NCBI GenBank assembly: GCA_002150815.3
Contig: NDFF03000043.1
Location: forward strand, 496,001 to 560,000
Source: Grammothele lineata
Lineage: Eukaryota; Basidiomycota; Agaricomycetes; Polyporales; Polyporaceae
Direction: 5' to 3'
Length of the DNA stretch: 64,000 nt
The notes beneath the pieces are model-generated. The model searched no databases and was not told the origin of the DNA. It saw nothing but the letters and a program-made list of their open reading frames with translations. Shown piece after piece: positions 35,430 to 48,908 of the stretch. Every line of letters starts with the position of its first letter. Position 1 is the stretch's first letter. The position numbers and the translations under genes were made by a program.

Positions 35430-36663
35430 TATACGGGTCTCAACGTCAGGCCAATCTTGTTGTTGAACAAGCAATCAATCTATCAGTATCCGGTGGCTTC
35501 TGGAACAGTTAACTTGTGTGTGCGTGAGTTCCTGTGAGAGCGAAGGAGTCCTGCGCTCGCATTAACCCTCCGGATGGAATTACGCAAACTCGACCTTGAC
35601 GTCATCTTGCGCACTCCCGGTCCGGCATTCTCAATACCGATAAGCATCAATACCACTTATGGAAGCTGCCCCGAGCGTCGTCCTTACGTGCCCGTTCACC
35701 ATCGTGTTCATGTGACGCCTCTTCGTACGAGTAGAGTCGATATATCCGCTGCAATTGCTGTCTGTCTCCTACTTGGTATTTGGGGCAAGCTAGAAGGAAT
35801 CAGCATGCTTACCGCCAAATCACGAACAACCTGACCAGCAATCGTAATAATGCATATGTATCCCTTGAGACCACACGGAGTCCAGAACGCTAGCATCTTC
35901 CTTATTGCATCGCCCATCCCCTAGTGAGTTCCCCTTTCCTCTTCATCCAGGTACTTCCGTCCTTCGAGGTGCATACTGTCGCACTCAACGCCACATCAAG
36001 CATGATGGCCAAACATCACTGACGAACTCCAGCGACGTGTTTACAGGAGCCAGGCGCGCAAGTATCGCCATGGTAGCCAGCTCGCTGGTGGTGACCGCCC
36101 ACTCCCCAAGGAAGCGTGGCGTCGCCCACAAGGATCTACACATTAGAGCGCGCAGTCGAACGTTTGCGTCGTCTCGTTGCAAACAGCGCCTCCGGATCAA
36201 GCCCAAACGGATCCACTCACGAGGATCATGGGTTCGATATGCGCCTCAGATCGGATGGCCCGAGGTAAGTGGTCACTCCAGTACTTCCTCAAAGCCATTG
36301 CTTCGCCGATTGTGGCTCCAGAGGCATGTGGCGCTATGGGCTTCCTTCTCAATCGAGAGTCGTCTTTTACGACGTATAGATTGAGATATTACCACGAAGC
36401 ATCAGCGCGTAGGCGAATGCCACGACTGATGTGCGGCTCATAAAGACGGGTTTCAGAATACCTGACTCCTAAGACTTTTCCCCTTCAGTGCTGCTCCTGA
36501 CCTCGTGTTTGACAACAGTATACAGCCAATGATATGCGAACATCCCATCACATTATGACGCCACAAGCATATCTCGCCCCGCAGTCGGATTCCATATCAT
36601 GAGCGTACGTTCTGTTTGTTCTTGCCCAAAGATTCCCGCCGTCGCACCCACACAACACTAGCC
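35430..36663. other. Intergenic; 3' part shared with the MFS pseudogene copy
   Basis: No supported gene. The stretch from about 36,240 to the exporter start resembles the region from about 13,690 to 14,145 upstream of the MFS pseudogene. Frames of 86-159 codons in 35,574-36,384 have no recognisable domain. Confidence 0.5.
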
Positions 36664-38643
36664 ATGTCACTCGTCCAGCACTCTGCACGACCTCCACAAC
36701 CCCGCGCCCGTCGCGGCTCCGCCTTCTGGCTCTGCTACACCTCCATCATCGTCTGCAGTATCCTCAGCGCCCTCGACATCACTGCGGTCTCGACTGCACT
36801 TCCCGTCATCACCCACGACCTCAACGGTGGCGACAAGTTTGTGTGGGTCGGTGCAGCGTATGCGTTGGCTGCAGCTGCGACTATCCCTTTCACAGGGCAC
36901 CTTGCAAATATCTTTGGGAGGAGGCCGACGATGGTTGGTTGCATAGTCTTCTTCTTTCTCGGAAGTGCCCTTTCGGGATCTTCAAAGAATATCAATTGGC
37001 TTATAGCAGCGCGTGGTACGTTCGTCTCTATTCTATCTACATTACTACACTAACCGCTACTCGTAGTCATTCAGGGCATCGGCGGCGGAGGTATCCTTAA
37101 TCTGTCCACAATCGTCATTTCAGACCTCGTCCCTTTGTCCGAGCGCGGAACGTTTACGGGCATTCTCTTTTTGGCTTGGGGACTTGCCTCGGGATGTGGA
37201 CCTGTGATTGGTGGCGCACTTGCGCAGAACGCATCGTGGAGATGGTTATTCTGTGAGTCATGTGCCCGTCATCGTCCTGCTATCACTGACCGAGAAGCAG
37301 ACCTGAACTTGCCGCTTTGCGTGATCTCGCTCATCCTCGTCCTGCTCTTTCTCCGGGTGCGGACGCCTGAAGGCAACATGAACGAAAAGTGGAAGCGTAT
37401 TGATCTTTCGTGCGTATCCCTGTCTCCTCAGTAATTCTGGATACCCCGGCTAAGCAACGTGCGTCCAGGGGAAATCTACTCATCATTGCTGGAACAACCT
37501 GCGCACTTACAGCGCTGACGTGGGGAGGCGTCGAGTTCTCCTGGGGCTCTTCCCATGTGCTAGGGCCCGTGATTGTGGGATTTTCCCTCATCGGCTTGTA
37601 CTTTGCGTACGAGTTTCTCGTCCCCGCTTCGCCCTCACTTCCACTGGACGTGGTGTCCAATCGTACCTCTTTGGCTGGGTATGTTTACGACTCTCTTCGA
37701 TGCTTCATCAAACTGATAAATGTCGACAGATATTGCACCACATTCTTTCATGGCGTCACTAGCCTGTCCCTCATTTGTACGTCCCGAGAAGTGCTCCGCA
37801 TCTTCCGGCAGTTTTACAGCTAACCCGACGCTCAGACTATCTTCCCGTCTTCTTTCAAGCTTGTCAAGGTGCAAGTCCCATTCGCTCGGGCGTGGACATG
37901 TTCGTCATCACCTTCGTCATTCCAACGTTCGCGTTGATCGGCGGGGTAGTGGTCCGGGTGCTAGGTACTTACCGACCCGCGAACGCAGCTGGCTGGGCCA
38001 TCGCGATGATCGGTTTCGGCCTCATGACCCTCCTCAAAGCCGACTCTTCCACAGCACAGTGGGTGTGCTTCCAAACGGTTGTCTCTGTGGGACTGGGAAT
38101 AGTGTGGACGGGGACGGTGTTCCCCGTTCTCGCACCGGTCTCTGTGTCCCCCGTAGCCGCTGCATTGGGGTTCTTCAACTTTTGTAGGGCTTTTGCGCAG
38201 GTGCGTCGCTGGCCATGGTCGAGATTACAGCGCTCTATGCTGATGAGATCCGCGACCTTGTGGAGACATGGGGTATCTCGATCTCCGCCAGCATCCTCCA
38301 GAACGAGCTCAAGAAGCGTCTCCCGTCGTCATTCCTCAACAAGTTCCCTGATGGGACTGAGATCGCGTATGCAATCATCCCCGTCATCCCCGACCTGGAA
38401 CCCGATCTCCAAGTGCAAGTGCGCGAAGTGTTCGCATCTAGCCTTTCTACGGTATGGAAGACTATGATTGGCTTCTGCGCAGCGGGTTTTGTCGCCGTGG
38501 TGTGCATGCGCGAGGTGGAGATGCAGAAGGACACGGACGAGACGTATGCGCTGGTGACTAGAGATAAAGACTCCTCAATTGGTTTGGTGACACGCTCGAC
38601 GATGCCTCAACAAGACGTAGCTACAGTGCGAGTGATGTCTTAG
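36664..38643 (+). CDS. DHA2-type MFS exporter 2
   Basis: An intact 14-helix exporter and the sister of the pseudogene at 14,146. It starts MSLVQHSARPPQPRARRGSA, then LDITAVSTALPVITHDLNGG, HLANIFGRRPTMVG (motif A), IQGIGGGGILNLSTIVISDL and GLASGCGPVIGGALAQN. LNLPLCVISLILVLLFLRVR, GTTCALTALTWGGVEFSWGS and YLPVFFQACQGASPIRSGVD follow. TWGISISASILQNELKKRLP and a cytoplasmic tail close it. At the point where exporters 1 and 3 carry an intron, this gene reads straight through (GLGIVWTGTVFPVLAP), so that intron was lost here. Export of a metabolite or xenobiotic is the family role; the substrate is unknown. Confidence 0.9.
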
Positions 38644-41600
38644 ATCACAGACGGCGGGGGTTTGATATGATCTCGCACGGAATCGACGATTGTTCGAATT
38701 CTAGCTCGGTTGTCGCGACATACATCGGTGGACGTACAGAGTGCGGTATCGTGACTCGACCTGAAGGAAAGGCGGAGAAGACGTCTCCGAGAGGCCGTAT
38801 CGATGCCCTAGTACGAGGAGATTTGGTAGCGATCGAGAGCATGTCCACACACGTGGGTACCGAAGGGTGAAGCCTATTGCAAGACATACGTGAATCCCAA
38901 CGCACGATACACGACGATCGCTCACCAGTCCGGGCGTCCCCGTGCTGTGTAGCTCCGAGAAAGGGGCTGATACCCCAGACAACTCGCCTCAGGCACGCAG
39001 GTTCGGGTCGTCCAGTCTAGTCAATGGGACCGAAGAGACATACCATCGACGAGCGGGCATATGATGAACGGCATTCCAACGCGGTGCGCTGCATGAGACG
39101 GTACCTCCCGGACGAGGCGACGAGGCCTCCCCTCGTTTTCTCCATCGGGAGCAAGCAATCGTACCGGAGTGGACGTCTACAACCACGCAGAGCGAACTCA
39201 TTCAACACAAGAGGGAGGCAAACGGATTTAGAACACTTACCTTTTGAACGACATGGCACATCTTGCAAGAACTACGCCCCGTGTCAAGCAGACGGCTGAG
39301 GTTTGCCACAAGAAAGGCCACAGGAGTCGTGTTCAAGATATGATGACGACGCCGGCGCGAGCAGGCCATGCAATGAGGATTTGGGTGTTGTCCAGGGAGG
39401 GGGAAACAGTCCACACACGACGTGCTCCGGGACACGTAGCACTAGAGGAGCGGGCTTGAAAGGCTTAACAGAGAGCAATCTCCCCTTTCGTGGCATTTGA
39501 GAAGCGGTTCGATCCTGTTCGTGGCTTGGGAAACGCGCGAGCCGGTGTAGCCAATGGTATTTCAATCACATACTTCGCTGACGAGGGACACACGGAGAGC
39601 ACGCTCGAGTAACGGACATGAAGTACAATTGCTCAGAATGCGATACGTACAAAGTGAACTGCGAGTGCCATGATACGGACCGTCAACGCGACGGACGCGG
39701 ACGCATGTTGGACGCAACTGGAGACCAGCACGCTGAGGAGTCAGGACTCACCGTAGTCTGTCAGTCTACTACACATTCAGCCATTGACAAAAGGCGACCG
39801 AACAAAAGAGCCCTAACGAGAAAGAGTTGATGTGATTCTTGAGAAGATGCAGATAGTCGGATTGAGATGTCGAGGCGCAACGCGAGGATACAGGTCGTTC
39901 ACGGTCGGTCATGTCGACTTGAGAAGTTCGGTCTTCTGAGTACAAGGTGCGCCGGTGCAGGTCCATAGGAAGACAGGAATGTGCAGGAGAACGAGGTGAG
40001 CGACATAAAGAAGATGCCGGTGGAGGCGAGGGGGAAGTCACAGTGCACAAATTTACGCCGTTGCTGTCGTCAGCGTCGTCAGCAACGACCACCGGTTACT
40101 CCGGCTCCTGTGTTGCCGGTGAGCGTTCGACCACCGTGTCACGTGCTTACTTGACCTCGAGTCTCGGCCCGTAACGAGTGCGACGCGCTCCTCTTGTTCC
40201 CGCATATGTACTCCGCCAACAGCACATAACCTAAGACGCATACACACATGGGTTTAAATTTATCTAGACACTTTGAATTCGACTGCACCTAGTAGTTTGG
40301 AGACGAAAACTCCGAATTGTGAGGGTCGCGTGGCGTTGCCTTTGATGAGTAATCCAGTTCAGCTCGCAAACTTCATGAGCCCCTTACCTTCCTTGGCACT
40401 AGTCATCCCCTCCTTGACATCTTCTATTTCTATGTCTGGAGTTCAACGTCCAGATACTTCCGGTGCGTCGTCTTCCCTCGGCTCTCTTCAGAATGGCTTC
40501 GAGAATGTGGTCTAAGATGTCTTAGACAACACTCTCGGAGCAGCCCTGAAGAGATCGTCTATCACGGAAAGAGGGCGCTGTAGTACGGCTGAACATAAGA
40601 AGGTCTTGTTCATAGCGAGGGATTTTATGCATAGTCGACGGTACGTGGCAATGCGTGAGAGCGCATCATAGACTTCACGACAAAGCTTCTTCCTTCCACC
40701 ATCAAACTCGACTCGTCCATCCCCGCGATCGTCCTGCTGATGCTGTCTGCGTACGTTATAAGGGTACGCGTCTAGCAGCTTATATTTGGAGCGCCTGGCA
40801 CTGGCATATAGCAACCTGTTCCGGGGCTACTCAGTCTTTGCGCTGTGCATGCGAGCTTCAAGATGCTTCCAGAGACTTAGACGAAGAGCTGCATGTTGAA
40901 TCAGACCATCATTACCTGCTGTGCAGCGCTGTGCGGCTATTTGCGTTGGTGGGTGCACTACTGATTCGACTGATTCCCATCGAGCGGCGCACAACTCAGG
41001 AGCACCGCAGGCGTGAACAGAAGGTGGCGCTCACCGAGGCGATGACCTTGGTTGGTGTCGTGCACAGTGTGAGGTGTACACGTCTCCCCGAAGATGGTTC
41101 ACAATCTTTGGTGGGCAACAATCTTCCTGCTGCACTGTTCGCACCTCCGCAACGAGACGTTCATCCGCTGCTCGCACCCAAATTGCTTCTAGCCCCCTAT
41201 AGCTTGCAGTAGCTGCGTAGTTGTCTCACAGGATTCTCCTCGGTTTACGGAGTACGAAACACTTATTGTATTGCCTCGACTTCCTTGCGAATGCTAAGCC
41301 AACATGACTTGGGCGGGACCGGAACCCCCGAGTATGTGGGCGGGTGAGCGCGCGTCCGCCCGCGAGAGTTTGTGTGCCGGCATCGCAGAAACGCGCGTGT
41401 GGTTGAATTTGATGTCGCGCAGCCCCCGCACACCTTCGCATGTGAACCATTGAAACCCGTCCCCGAGAGCCAGGCGCCGGTCCCGGTGTAAGCCACTTCC
41501 GCGACCGTACAGACGCCGCTTCCGGTCTTCTTCGGACAGAAGTCACCGCCCGCGCACCTACAACACCTTCTGGCCTCCTTTGCGGCTACGTCTGCGGTCG

Positions 41601-42234
41601 CGCTTGGGAACGCCCCTTTCCCTGGCACCTTTGTGGACGCTCTTGAGAGCGCTCCGTTGGTGGTGCTGCACTGACAACGCATTGAACGGTATGGAAGACC
41701 TAAGATCTTCGGAGTTCCTCAAGCGGCGAGCTAGTATGCCACGAGATGCCGCACCGTACAGTATCACCGCTGTGTGCCTATGTGTGGTCCCCGAGGCCGG
41801 TTGTCGGAGACTACGGTGGGACGATAATGGTGGTGTAAGAAAACTCCTAAACGTATTCTCGAGGCCCGGAGCATTGGCACATGGTGTGACCTCGATACGA
41901 GGGTTGCTTCCTGACGGAGTGCTGAGATTGTCTCCATTTCTGATACACGGTCAATTGGGCGATAGCACACGTGATACATCATATATTTGGACCTCCACAT
42001 CGGAGATTCGTAGATAGATACATGAGAGGCAAAGATACAGTGGTCAACAAGCGGTATCATTCTAGAACCCAACAAGTGCGAAACATGACTAGCATGCACA
42101 GAGCGAGACATACAGTTGGGCGGACGACATGAAAAGAGTAGAAGAGATCCAGTCACGTCTTCCCGTAGCGCGAAGTGTGTCATTGACGTAGAAATCCGAG
42201 AGCAATTGCCATGACCATCGCGATTTTGTCGACA
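38644..42234. other. 3.6 kb without a confident gene
   Basis: Frames of 60-185 codons on both strands lack family signatures, apart from a cysteine-rich minus frame listed separately (41,263-41,682). No terminal repeats or transposase motifs were noticed. Confidence 0.4.
41263..41682 (-). CDS. Hypothetical cysteine-rich ORF
   Basis: A 139-codon open frame whose middle is cysteine- and glycine-rich (RRCCRCAGGDFCPKKTGSGV, then KVCGGCATSNSTT). The start MRCQCSTTNGAL is not a signal peptide, although an upstream exon could supply one. I do not recognise the family. GC-rich composition and an overlapping opposite frame mean it may be spurious. Confidence 0.2.
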   Translation of the reverse strand: MRCQCSTTNGALSRASTKVPGKGAFPSATADVAAKEARRCCRCAGGDFCPKKTGSGVCTVAEVAYTGTGAWLSGTGFNGSHAKVCGGCATSNSTTRAFLRCRHTNSRGRTRAHPPTYSGVPVPPKSCWLSIRKEVEAIQ

Positions 42235-44406
42235 TTAGACATGGGGGATACGTTGTGGAGGCTTGGAAGTCTCGCCCCGGGTGGACGAGAAGGACGAAGC
42301 GTCCCCGTCAGGGTTGACGTCAACAAACATCTCCGTGGTGACTCGGACGTCGATGACAGTCGGAAGTCTGTGTAGTTGCTGCTGACACGGTGCTCCGTTG
42401 AGCTGAGGGACCCGCGAACCGAAGGCTGTCAGCGCCACTCACGGGTTCACCTTGGGGGCCCTTATCCTGCTTTGAGGCGGGCTCGAAACATTTCAGTCCG
42501 AACGAGCCCGTCTCGAAACCCTCTAAGCCGCGGTCGATAATGGACCTCCGAGAGTTCAGGCTGAGTACATGTTCAGGATCAAGAAGATGGGACGCTGTAG
42601 AGGCACTTACACGGCGAGGAGAGAGTTGGCGTACACTGAAGCACGAAACCGAGATGACTCGATGTAGCAATCACTATAGAAGGAAACGTACTCTTTGTAG
42701 AGACGATGTTGATGCCGTAGTATATTAGCGTGTCGGGCGAGAACGTGGCCTGGAAACAACGTGAGATGGTGATCAAAAAGGTACGCCACGGGGGTAGACA
42801 TACGGCGAGCATTGCAGCGAGGTTGAACAAGCTAAGAATTTGGACGTGAGTTAGTCATGGTTATTCTGGACGGGCACGGTATGAGCGTACCCCGTCAAGA
42901 GACCTGCACGCAGCACGACGGTGAGTTTCGAAGCAATGTCGTGGAAACAACACGCTTACCTGTATTGATAGTGTACACTATCAATATGTCTATGAGAGAG
43001 TCCGTCCTGGAAGAGTGTCATCACCCGAAATCCTAGCATTTACTGACAGAACGCTCGCCTCTTGAATCCGGTACGACACTTGTGCAAGTAATATGTTAGG
43101 CTGATCGTAGTGACAGCATCGATGATGACCGCCGTGCCAAGAGAGCACGGGACTATCCACTATAGCGGAAGAACCAAGGATTACAATCAGTAAATATCGC
43201 AGCAGTGTGCGTGTCACGAACCTTGTAGTTCTCTACGTACGCAGCGAAGGTGACGGCCAAGAACCTATATCGATCTCGTGGGTACTAAACCTTCGTCCGC
43301 CAGGAATTAGAACATACGTCTCGATTGTAGCCGCTTTCGTTTCATAGACGGGTCAGCGAATATCTCACGGAACCGTTTCTGCTTACCTGTACAAAACCCT
43401 GCGCAACGACGGCGTCAGTATGGAAGAAATAGAACAGAAAGAGACTGTCGTACCTGTCTCTGCGAGCAGAAGTACGCCCTGAAAAAATGGGAAGTCAGGC
43501 AAGCAGTGTCGCGAGCGAGCTGGTATGGTCTTACCAACACAATCACAATGTAGATGTTTCGGTTTCCGACTATGGGAGGCCTTAACACATGCATCGAGAT
43601 TGACGATAACCAAGTGCAGCCTCTTACTGAGAAATATCCGTCTCGCGAAGAAGCTGTATGTGCGTGCGTCAGGCCGTCTTTGCCGCTCGATATCATAGAC
43701 CGACTTACATGTGCGTTATAGAGATTACCGACCCCTGTAAACGGCCATCAAGGCTTGATCGGTGACATAATATTGAAAGACGAACCGTCGTGATAACTGT
43801 GAGCTGTGAGAAACCGTCAGAATGACTGATTAACCACTTAGAGAGATGAGATTTACACGTAACGACCTAGGGAGGGTGAAGGTTAGCGGCTATTGAGAGT
43901 ACCGTCAGCCTAACATACCACACGCCGGACTGGAGGGTGAGGGGAGAAAAGTAGTGAGTGACAAGGTAGTAGTAGCTGATATGGATCAGTACGCGTTCAG
44001 GAACTCATTGTATCAGAGCATACCTAACGTGTGCTGAGAGGAAAGTATGATACGTGTCCAGAAACCTTCGCCATCATGAGCTCGATGCGTTGTAACGGGG
44101 CCAGAGATAACCCACCAGAGCACGCCAACCTGGAGGACACATCAGTTGAAGACCCGTTAAAGAACCCGTCAAAAACGTAGACGGTCTACACGCACCATCA
44201 CCTTGAAAATCTTCGGGTCTGAGGGATACAGCCGGAAGTAGCGATAGGACTGGTGGCTCGTCAAGCCATACAGTCTGCTCCATAATCAGCGCGCCGATGG
44301 CTCGAGCAGTGGATGTGACTTACATGGACCCTACTATAGTCCCGATGAGCACCGCGCCAAACGTGTTGTCGAGCGCGGGTACCTTTGGCGTTTCCGGAAA
44401 GGACAT
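42235..44406 (-). CDS. DUF6534 family membrane protein D
   Basis: A polytopic membrane protein of unknown function on the minus strand. Exon 1 from 44,406 encodes MSFPETPKVPALDNTFGAVL and IGTIVGSM. After an intron comes LYGLTSHQSYRYFRLYPSDP, the family signature. Near the 3' end are SPDTLIYYGINIVST, VYANSLLAV and LNSRRSIIDRGLEGFETGSF, then the tail VIDVRVTTEMFVDVNPDGDA, ending PPQRIPHV at 42,235. The SRRSI-x-GFETGSFGL segment and the VIDVRVTTE tail are shared closely with gene E, its nearest relative in the window. Internal exons between 42,850 and 44,050 were not each resolved. Confidence 0.78.
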
Positions 44407-45597
44407 GTCTGAAAGTAAAGGAGAAAGGAGTATGCTGGGTCAGATATAACCGATCTGAAGGTGAGGAGATTATAAGCGAGGGAGGAAAGTTCATCACGAT
44501 GATGAGCGCGTACTTTTTGGCGGAGAAGTGCTTAGCGCAGAGAACTTGACCGTAAATTCCACATTTGAATACATGTGCGGTAGAATCGAAGTAGAGGAGC
44601 ACAGGTACAGCTATCCACAAGGACACGACGATGACCCGTCCACGCGTCGGTCGGAGCGGAAGCTCCTACTGGGCGCTGAGTTCGAATCTGGAAGAAGCCA
44701 GGTGGCAACAGTTGTCTGCTGGGTCTGCTGAGGCACCTCGTGCTGTTGTGGGCTCCCGTGAGAGGGAGGTCTATGCGCGAATGATGCGTTGGCCATCGCC
44801 TCAAGAGCTTCATTATTCATCGTTCGACTCGAGATCCCGGGTAGCGGCTCCGTGTATAGAACGACGACAGCATTCTAGAAGTACTTACCGGACTCGTAAG
44901 AACGACCAAGCCAGACTAGGGTATGCAATCACAACAGGAGACAATTGCTACAGAGAGTTTACCTGTGCGGATGTCAGAATGCAGTTGAGGCCAGGAGGAA
45001 AGACTGTGGGCTGCAGGCTGGCGCCAGGGAGAGCGAGATTCGAAAACTTTGGAACGCGACGTACCCAAGACATTACGATCTCCTTTAGTGATGAGAAGAT
45101 ACCGCTCCTATGCACAAGGCGTCCGTCGCAGATATGATGAGTGGAGTCCGGCCGTCATTGAGTGTAACGGTGGACGTAGTTTTGGCCTAGCCGGGCGACT
45201 GGTAGAAGATGGTGACTCGGCCCAAGTGGTGACCAATCGGCCGGACCGTGGGCGCCGGATGCCGGATGCCGGGCGAGCCGATGCAAAGGAAGCGCCGCCG
45301 CCCGCGGTGGAATTGTGGGCGCCAGGTGGGAAATGCGCAGCGTTTCCGCATGCAAGTCATCGCCGCTTGTCCACCATCCGCTCGCTGAACCTGTGAAGCA
45401 TGTCGGAAAGGAGGCTTCGATATGTTCGCGTACGAGAACGCGCACGGCTTCTTTCTGGACGCATTCCGCCCATATGGCTCGCCCCTGCTACCTTTCTCCG
45501 CCACCCCCAGTCCTCTTACCCTCATTTGTCTCCGTCTCCCGCTCTGCTCTCCGCCGTCGTGTTATCCCTTTTGCATTCTTGACGACCTTTCTTCCAA
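44407..45597. other. Divergent intergenic, no gene recognised
   Basis: About 1.2 kb between divergently transcribed DUF6534 gene D and the DHA1 transporter. Open frames overlap on both strands without recognisable domains. Confidence 0.45.
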
Positions 45598-48210
45598 ATG
45601 GCCTCTGCAGCGGGCCCCGATCTTGTCGTCTTTTCCAAGACCGATCCCGAGGATCCTAAGAACTGGACTGTGTGGCGGAAGCGCATCGTCGTTTGTTACC
45701 TTTGCGTGTTCGCCTTCTGCTCGTGAGCTGTCTCTTCCACCACTGCGTTTGCCCAGGCTGAATACATCCACGCTCCACAGAGTCTTTGGCTCTTCCATTT
45801 ACGTCAGTAATTGTGATCGATAAGCACTATACTGCACATGCTTAGTCGTCCATAGGCCGCAGCGGAGTTGCAGATCAGGGCCAAATACAACACAAGTGCC
45901 GACGTGTCAAGTTCCGGTCTTACTGTGTATGTTCTGGGCTTCTCATTCGGACCCCTTCTCTGTACGTTTCTCTCGCTATTGCTTTCGTAATGTTGCATTC
46001 TCAAAGCCACATTCGCAGGGGGTAAGCGTGCATGAGCCCTCGTATGATGCCCCTCTTACATGTCTGTAGGTCCTATGAGCGAGGTGTACGGACGCAGGCT
46101 ACCATATATTCTCTCATGGCCGTTTCTCATAGGTAAGAATGCGAGATTGATTCTGTGGCTTTGAATCTTACGTTGGGTGCTCAGGAATGAGTGCTGTCAG
46201 CGCGTTCGCGGATAACCTAGCCATCATCATAGTCTGTGAGTGCCTCCATTTCCTTATAACATCTTATAATGACCCAACACGCACCCAGTCCGTTTCTTTG
46301 CTGGCGCCGCTGCAGCATGTGCTCTGAACAAGTAAGTGACTGATTTGCTTCGATATCGCGAGTTATCCTGATGGATGTTTCAGCGGTGGCGGCATCATGT
46401 CTGAGTAAGTCGAGCCCAGCTCTATTGATATCATCGACTAATGGCGTATAGCATGTACAATATTGTCGACATGCAGGCGCAAGCGATTGGTGTGTGAGGA
46501 ATCTACACTTGCCCTCGACTTTACTGACTTGCGCACCAGCGATATCGTGGTAGTATGTATCACTTTTGTACGGAGAAAGGCTGGTCCCTTATCATAACCT
46601 TGCAGCGCGGCATCCATCCTATCCGGCCCATGCGTCGCCTTGGTGATAGGATTCTTCATCGTCGCTCACGCGGGTCCTCAGTGAGTTTTGGTGTTTCATT
46701 TAGCGACCTCCGCTCATTCAAGTCACGTAACAGACTTTGGGTTCTTCGCGTGTTTTTCTTCCTATGCATTGCAATCTGGCCACTCGTCTTCTTCCTACCG
46801 GAAACGCATGGTCCTACGATTCTCGCAGTACGCTCCAAGAAGTTACGGAAGGAAGGCCGTCCCAATGCTCGCGCCGCTCACGAGATGAAGCACCAGACTA
46901 CGGCCGAGCTCCTGCGGATCCACTTCGGGCGCCCTGCGAGTACGTGTCCGCCAGCGCAGTTTCGTATAAACATCCAGCTCACACGTCTCTGTCATTAGAG
47001 ATGCTCCTCACAGAGCCGATCATCCAAGGTGCTGCGATATGGACGTCGCTGGCGTACGGCATTGTGTAGTCAGTCTCACGCGTGCGATCTTTACCAGCTG
47101 CTCTATGCTCAATCTCACCATCTAGCTTCTTCTTCGAGGTCTACCCCATTGTCTTCTTCCAGCAGGTACACGTCATTCACTACTGTCTTTGTAATAGAGA
47201 ATTGACAGAGCGACAGCACCACTTCTCGTTGCAACTGACCGGGCTGCCGTTCATTGCAATCATTATCGGGACAGTGATGGCTGCAGCATTTTACGTACCA
47301 CTCGTTCGCTACTTCCAAGCCATACCAGTGCCGACATGGATTGTTCCCAACACTGTACCGAAGGACGCTCCTGAGATGCGATTGAAACTTGCACTCTTTG
47401 CTTGGTATTGTCATCCTTCCTGTACATAGCGCGTTCCTGGCATTCTAACGTGGCCTCTAGTACTCTTATGCCTATCTCGCTCTTCTGGTTTGCATGGTGG
47501 GTGTATATCGCTTCTTCATAACGTACTCAGCGCTAACCTCCTCTGTAGGACGAGCCCCGGAGACGTCCACTGGATCGCGCCTACCTTGGCTGGCATTCCC
47601 TTCGGATTTGCGACTATAACTATCGTACGATGGTTTCTTATCAGAGTCCTACTATACACTAACGAGCTTTACAGTTCTTTACCTTCTTGACATAGTACGT
47701 CATTCTACAATTGTGCTGCTCCTATTTCTGACATAGGGACACAGCACTTCGCAGACCTTCACCATCTACGCCTCCAGCTCAGGCGCGTGCAACATTCTCG
47801 CGCGCTGCACCGTCGGTTGCTTCTTCCCCATCGTCGCACACTCTATCATCGACAACTTGGGTTCAGATTGGGGAGGTACGTTCGCGTTCGCGACGCAACT
47901 TTGACCACATCCCGTACTAAGCGTGTAACCTCGTCCAACAGTTTCCGTGTTCGCGTTCATCTCGCTCGCGCTCATCCCCATTCCTCTCGGCTTCCTCCGC
48001 TGGGGCCCCTCCCTCCGAGAGCGGTCTCCGCTGGCTCAAGAGGCGAACGTCATTGTCGCGAAGATGCGCGCGCAGGCGGCGGCGGCGGCCAAGAAGGCGC
48101 AGGAGCAGGCTGCAGCGCAAGCGGCGGCGGTGGAGAAGAAGTCGTCTGAAGACGGAGACTCGACGAGCCTCATGGTTATTGCGGGCCCCAAGGGTACGCA
48201 GGCTGTTTGA
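45598..48210 (+). CDS. DHA1-type MFS transporter
   Basis: A 12-helix transporter of the drug:H+ antiporter-1 type, as used for polyamines and drugs. It starts MASAAGPDLVVFSKTDPEDP and KNWTVWRK, the usual DHA1 entry before helix 1 (IVVCYLCVFAFCS). Many short introns follow. Segments include SSGLTVYVLGFSFGPLL, GPMSEVYGRRLPYILSWPFL (motif A-like), RFFAGAAAACALN, NNGGGIMSDMYNIVD and ASILSGPCVALVIGFFIVAH. RVFFFLCIAIWPLVFFLPET is followed by the long central loop. The second half has LTEPIIQGAAIWTSLAYG, YPIVFFQQ, LQLTGLPFIAIIIGTVMAAA and CNILARCTVGCFFPIVAH. The C-terminus is an Ala/Lys-rich, probably helical cytoplasmic tail. Some small exons between 45,720 and 46,550 are inferred only. Confidence 0.85.
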
Positions 48211-48888
48211 TGCGAGGCACTTGGATCCAAGAATGCGCCCGTTCAACCTTGCATTTGTCTATGCTTGCGGAGGTACCGATGCGCTATCGCGGCTTGAGGG
48301 AAACCCTCCGCGTCTCTCTGGTGTAGCGTCCTAGCGAAAGGGCTTCAACCATGTCTGCTTGTCTTGTCTGCTCTGAGGCCCATGTACAACAAGCGCTTTC
48401 CTCCTGTCACTCTTCACCTCTTTGTCTGAATGTTATGTACCATGATGCGTCCTGAGGCTGGAGCGCCTGTACATAAAATTATTCCTGTCTTTACGTCGCG
48501 GCCAGTGTATACCATCCAAGATTCACTGGTACCGACGTAAGGAGCAAGTCGGCCTTAATTTCTTCCAGCCTTCTCCCCCTCAGAACTCAAACCATCCTCA
48601 GGCCTCCCTGGAAGATCCGTACCAAGCTCGGTTTCCACGATGCTTCGACGTTCGTTATTGTTTCGCGCATAACGGGCATGTTCACGCGACCCAGCGCAGC
48701 AGCTGAGCACTTGTACGGTTGCCCCCGGTGACATCGTCGTGGTAGCATGGCATGGGCTGCACGCGCGGGAAGCACTGCAGGATATGAATACCCTGATATC
48801 GGAACCTCTAAGGCTTTGAGACTCCTCCACGACTATCGCTTTAAGGAGAAGCGCTTACCGCGCGCCCTCGGGGAACCAAACAGTTCGG
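48211..48888. other. Intergenic upstream of the assembly gap
   Basis: About 680 bases holding the 3' flank of the DHA1 transporter. Frames on both strands are short and unsupported; one of them runs through the N gap and cannot be trusted. Confidence 0.45.
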
Positions 48889-48908
48889 NNNNNNNNNNNN
48901 NNNNNNNN
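48889..48908. other. Assembly gap (20 N)
   Basis: Twenty ambiguous bases, directly followed by a run of about 17 C residues. The gap length is probably a placeholder, so distances across it are uncertain. Confidence 0.98.

Noticed and set aside
40655..41212. 185-codon plus-strand open frame
   Set aside because: No recognisable domain, no signal peptide, no splice context and atypical composition.
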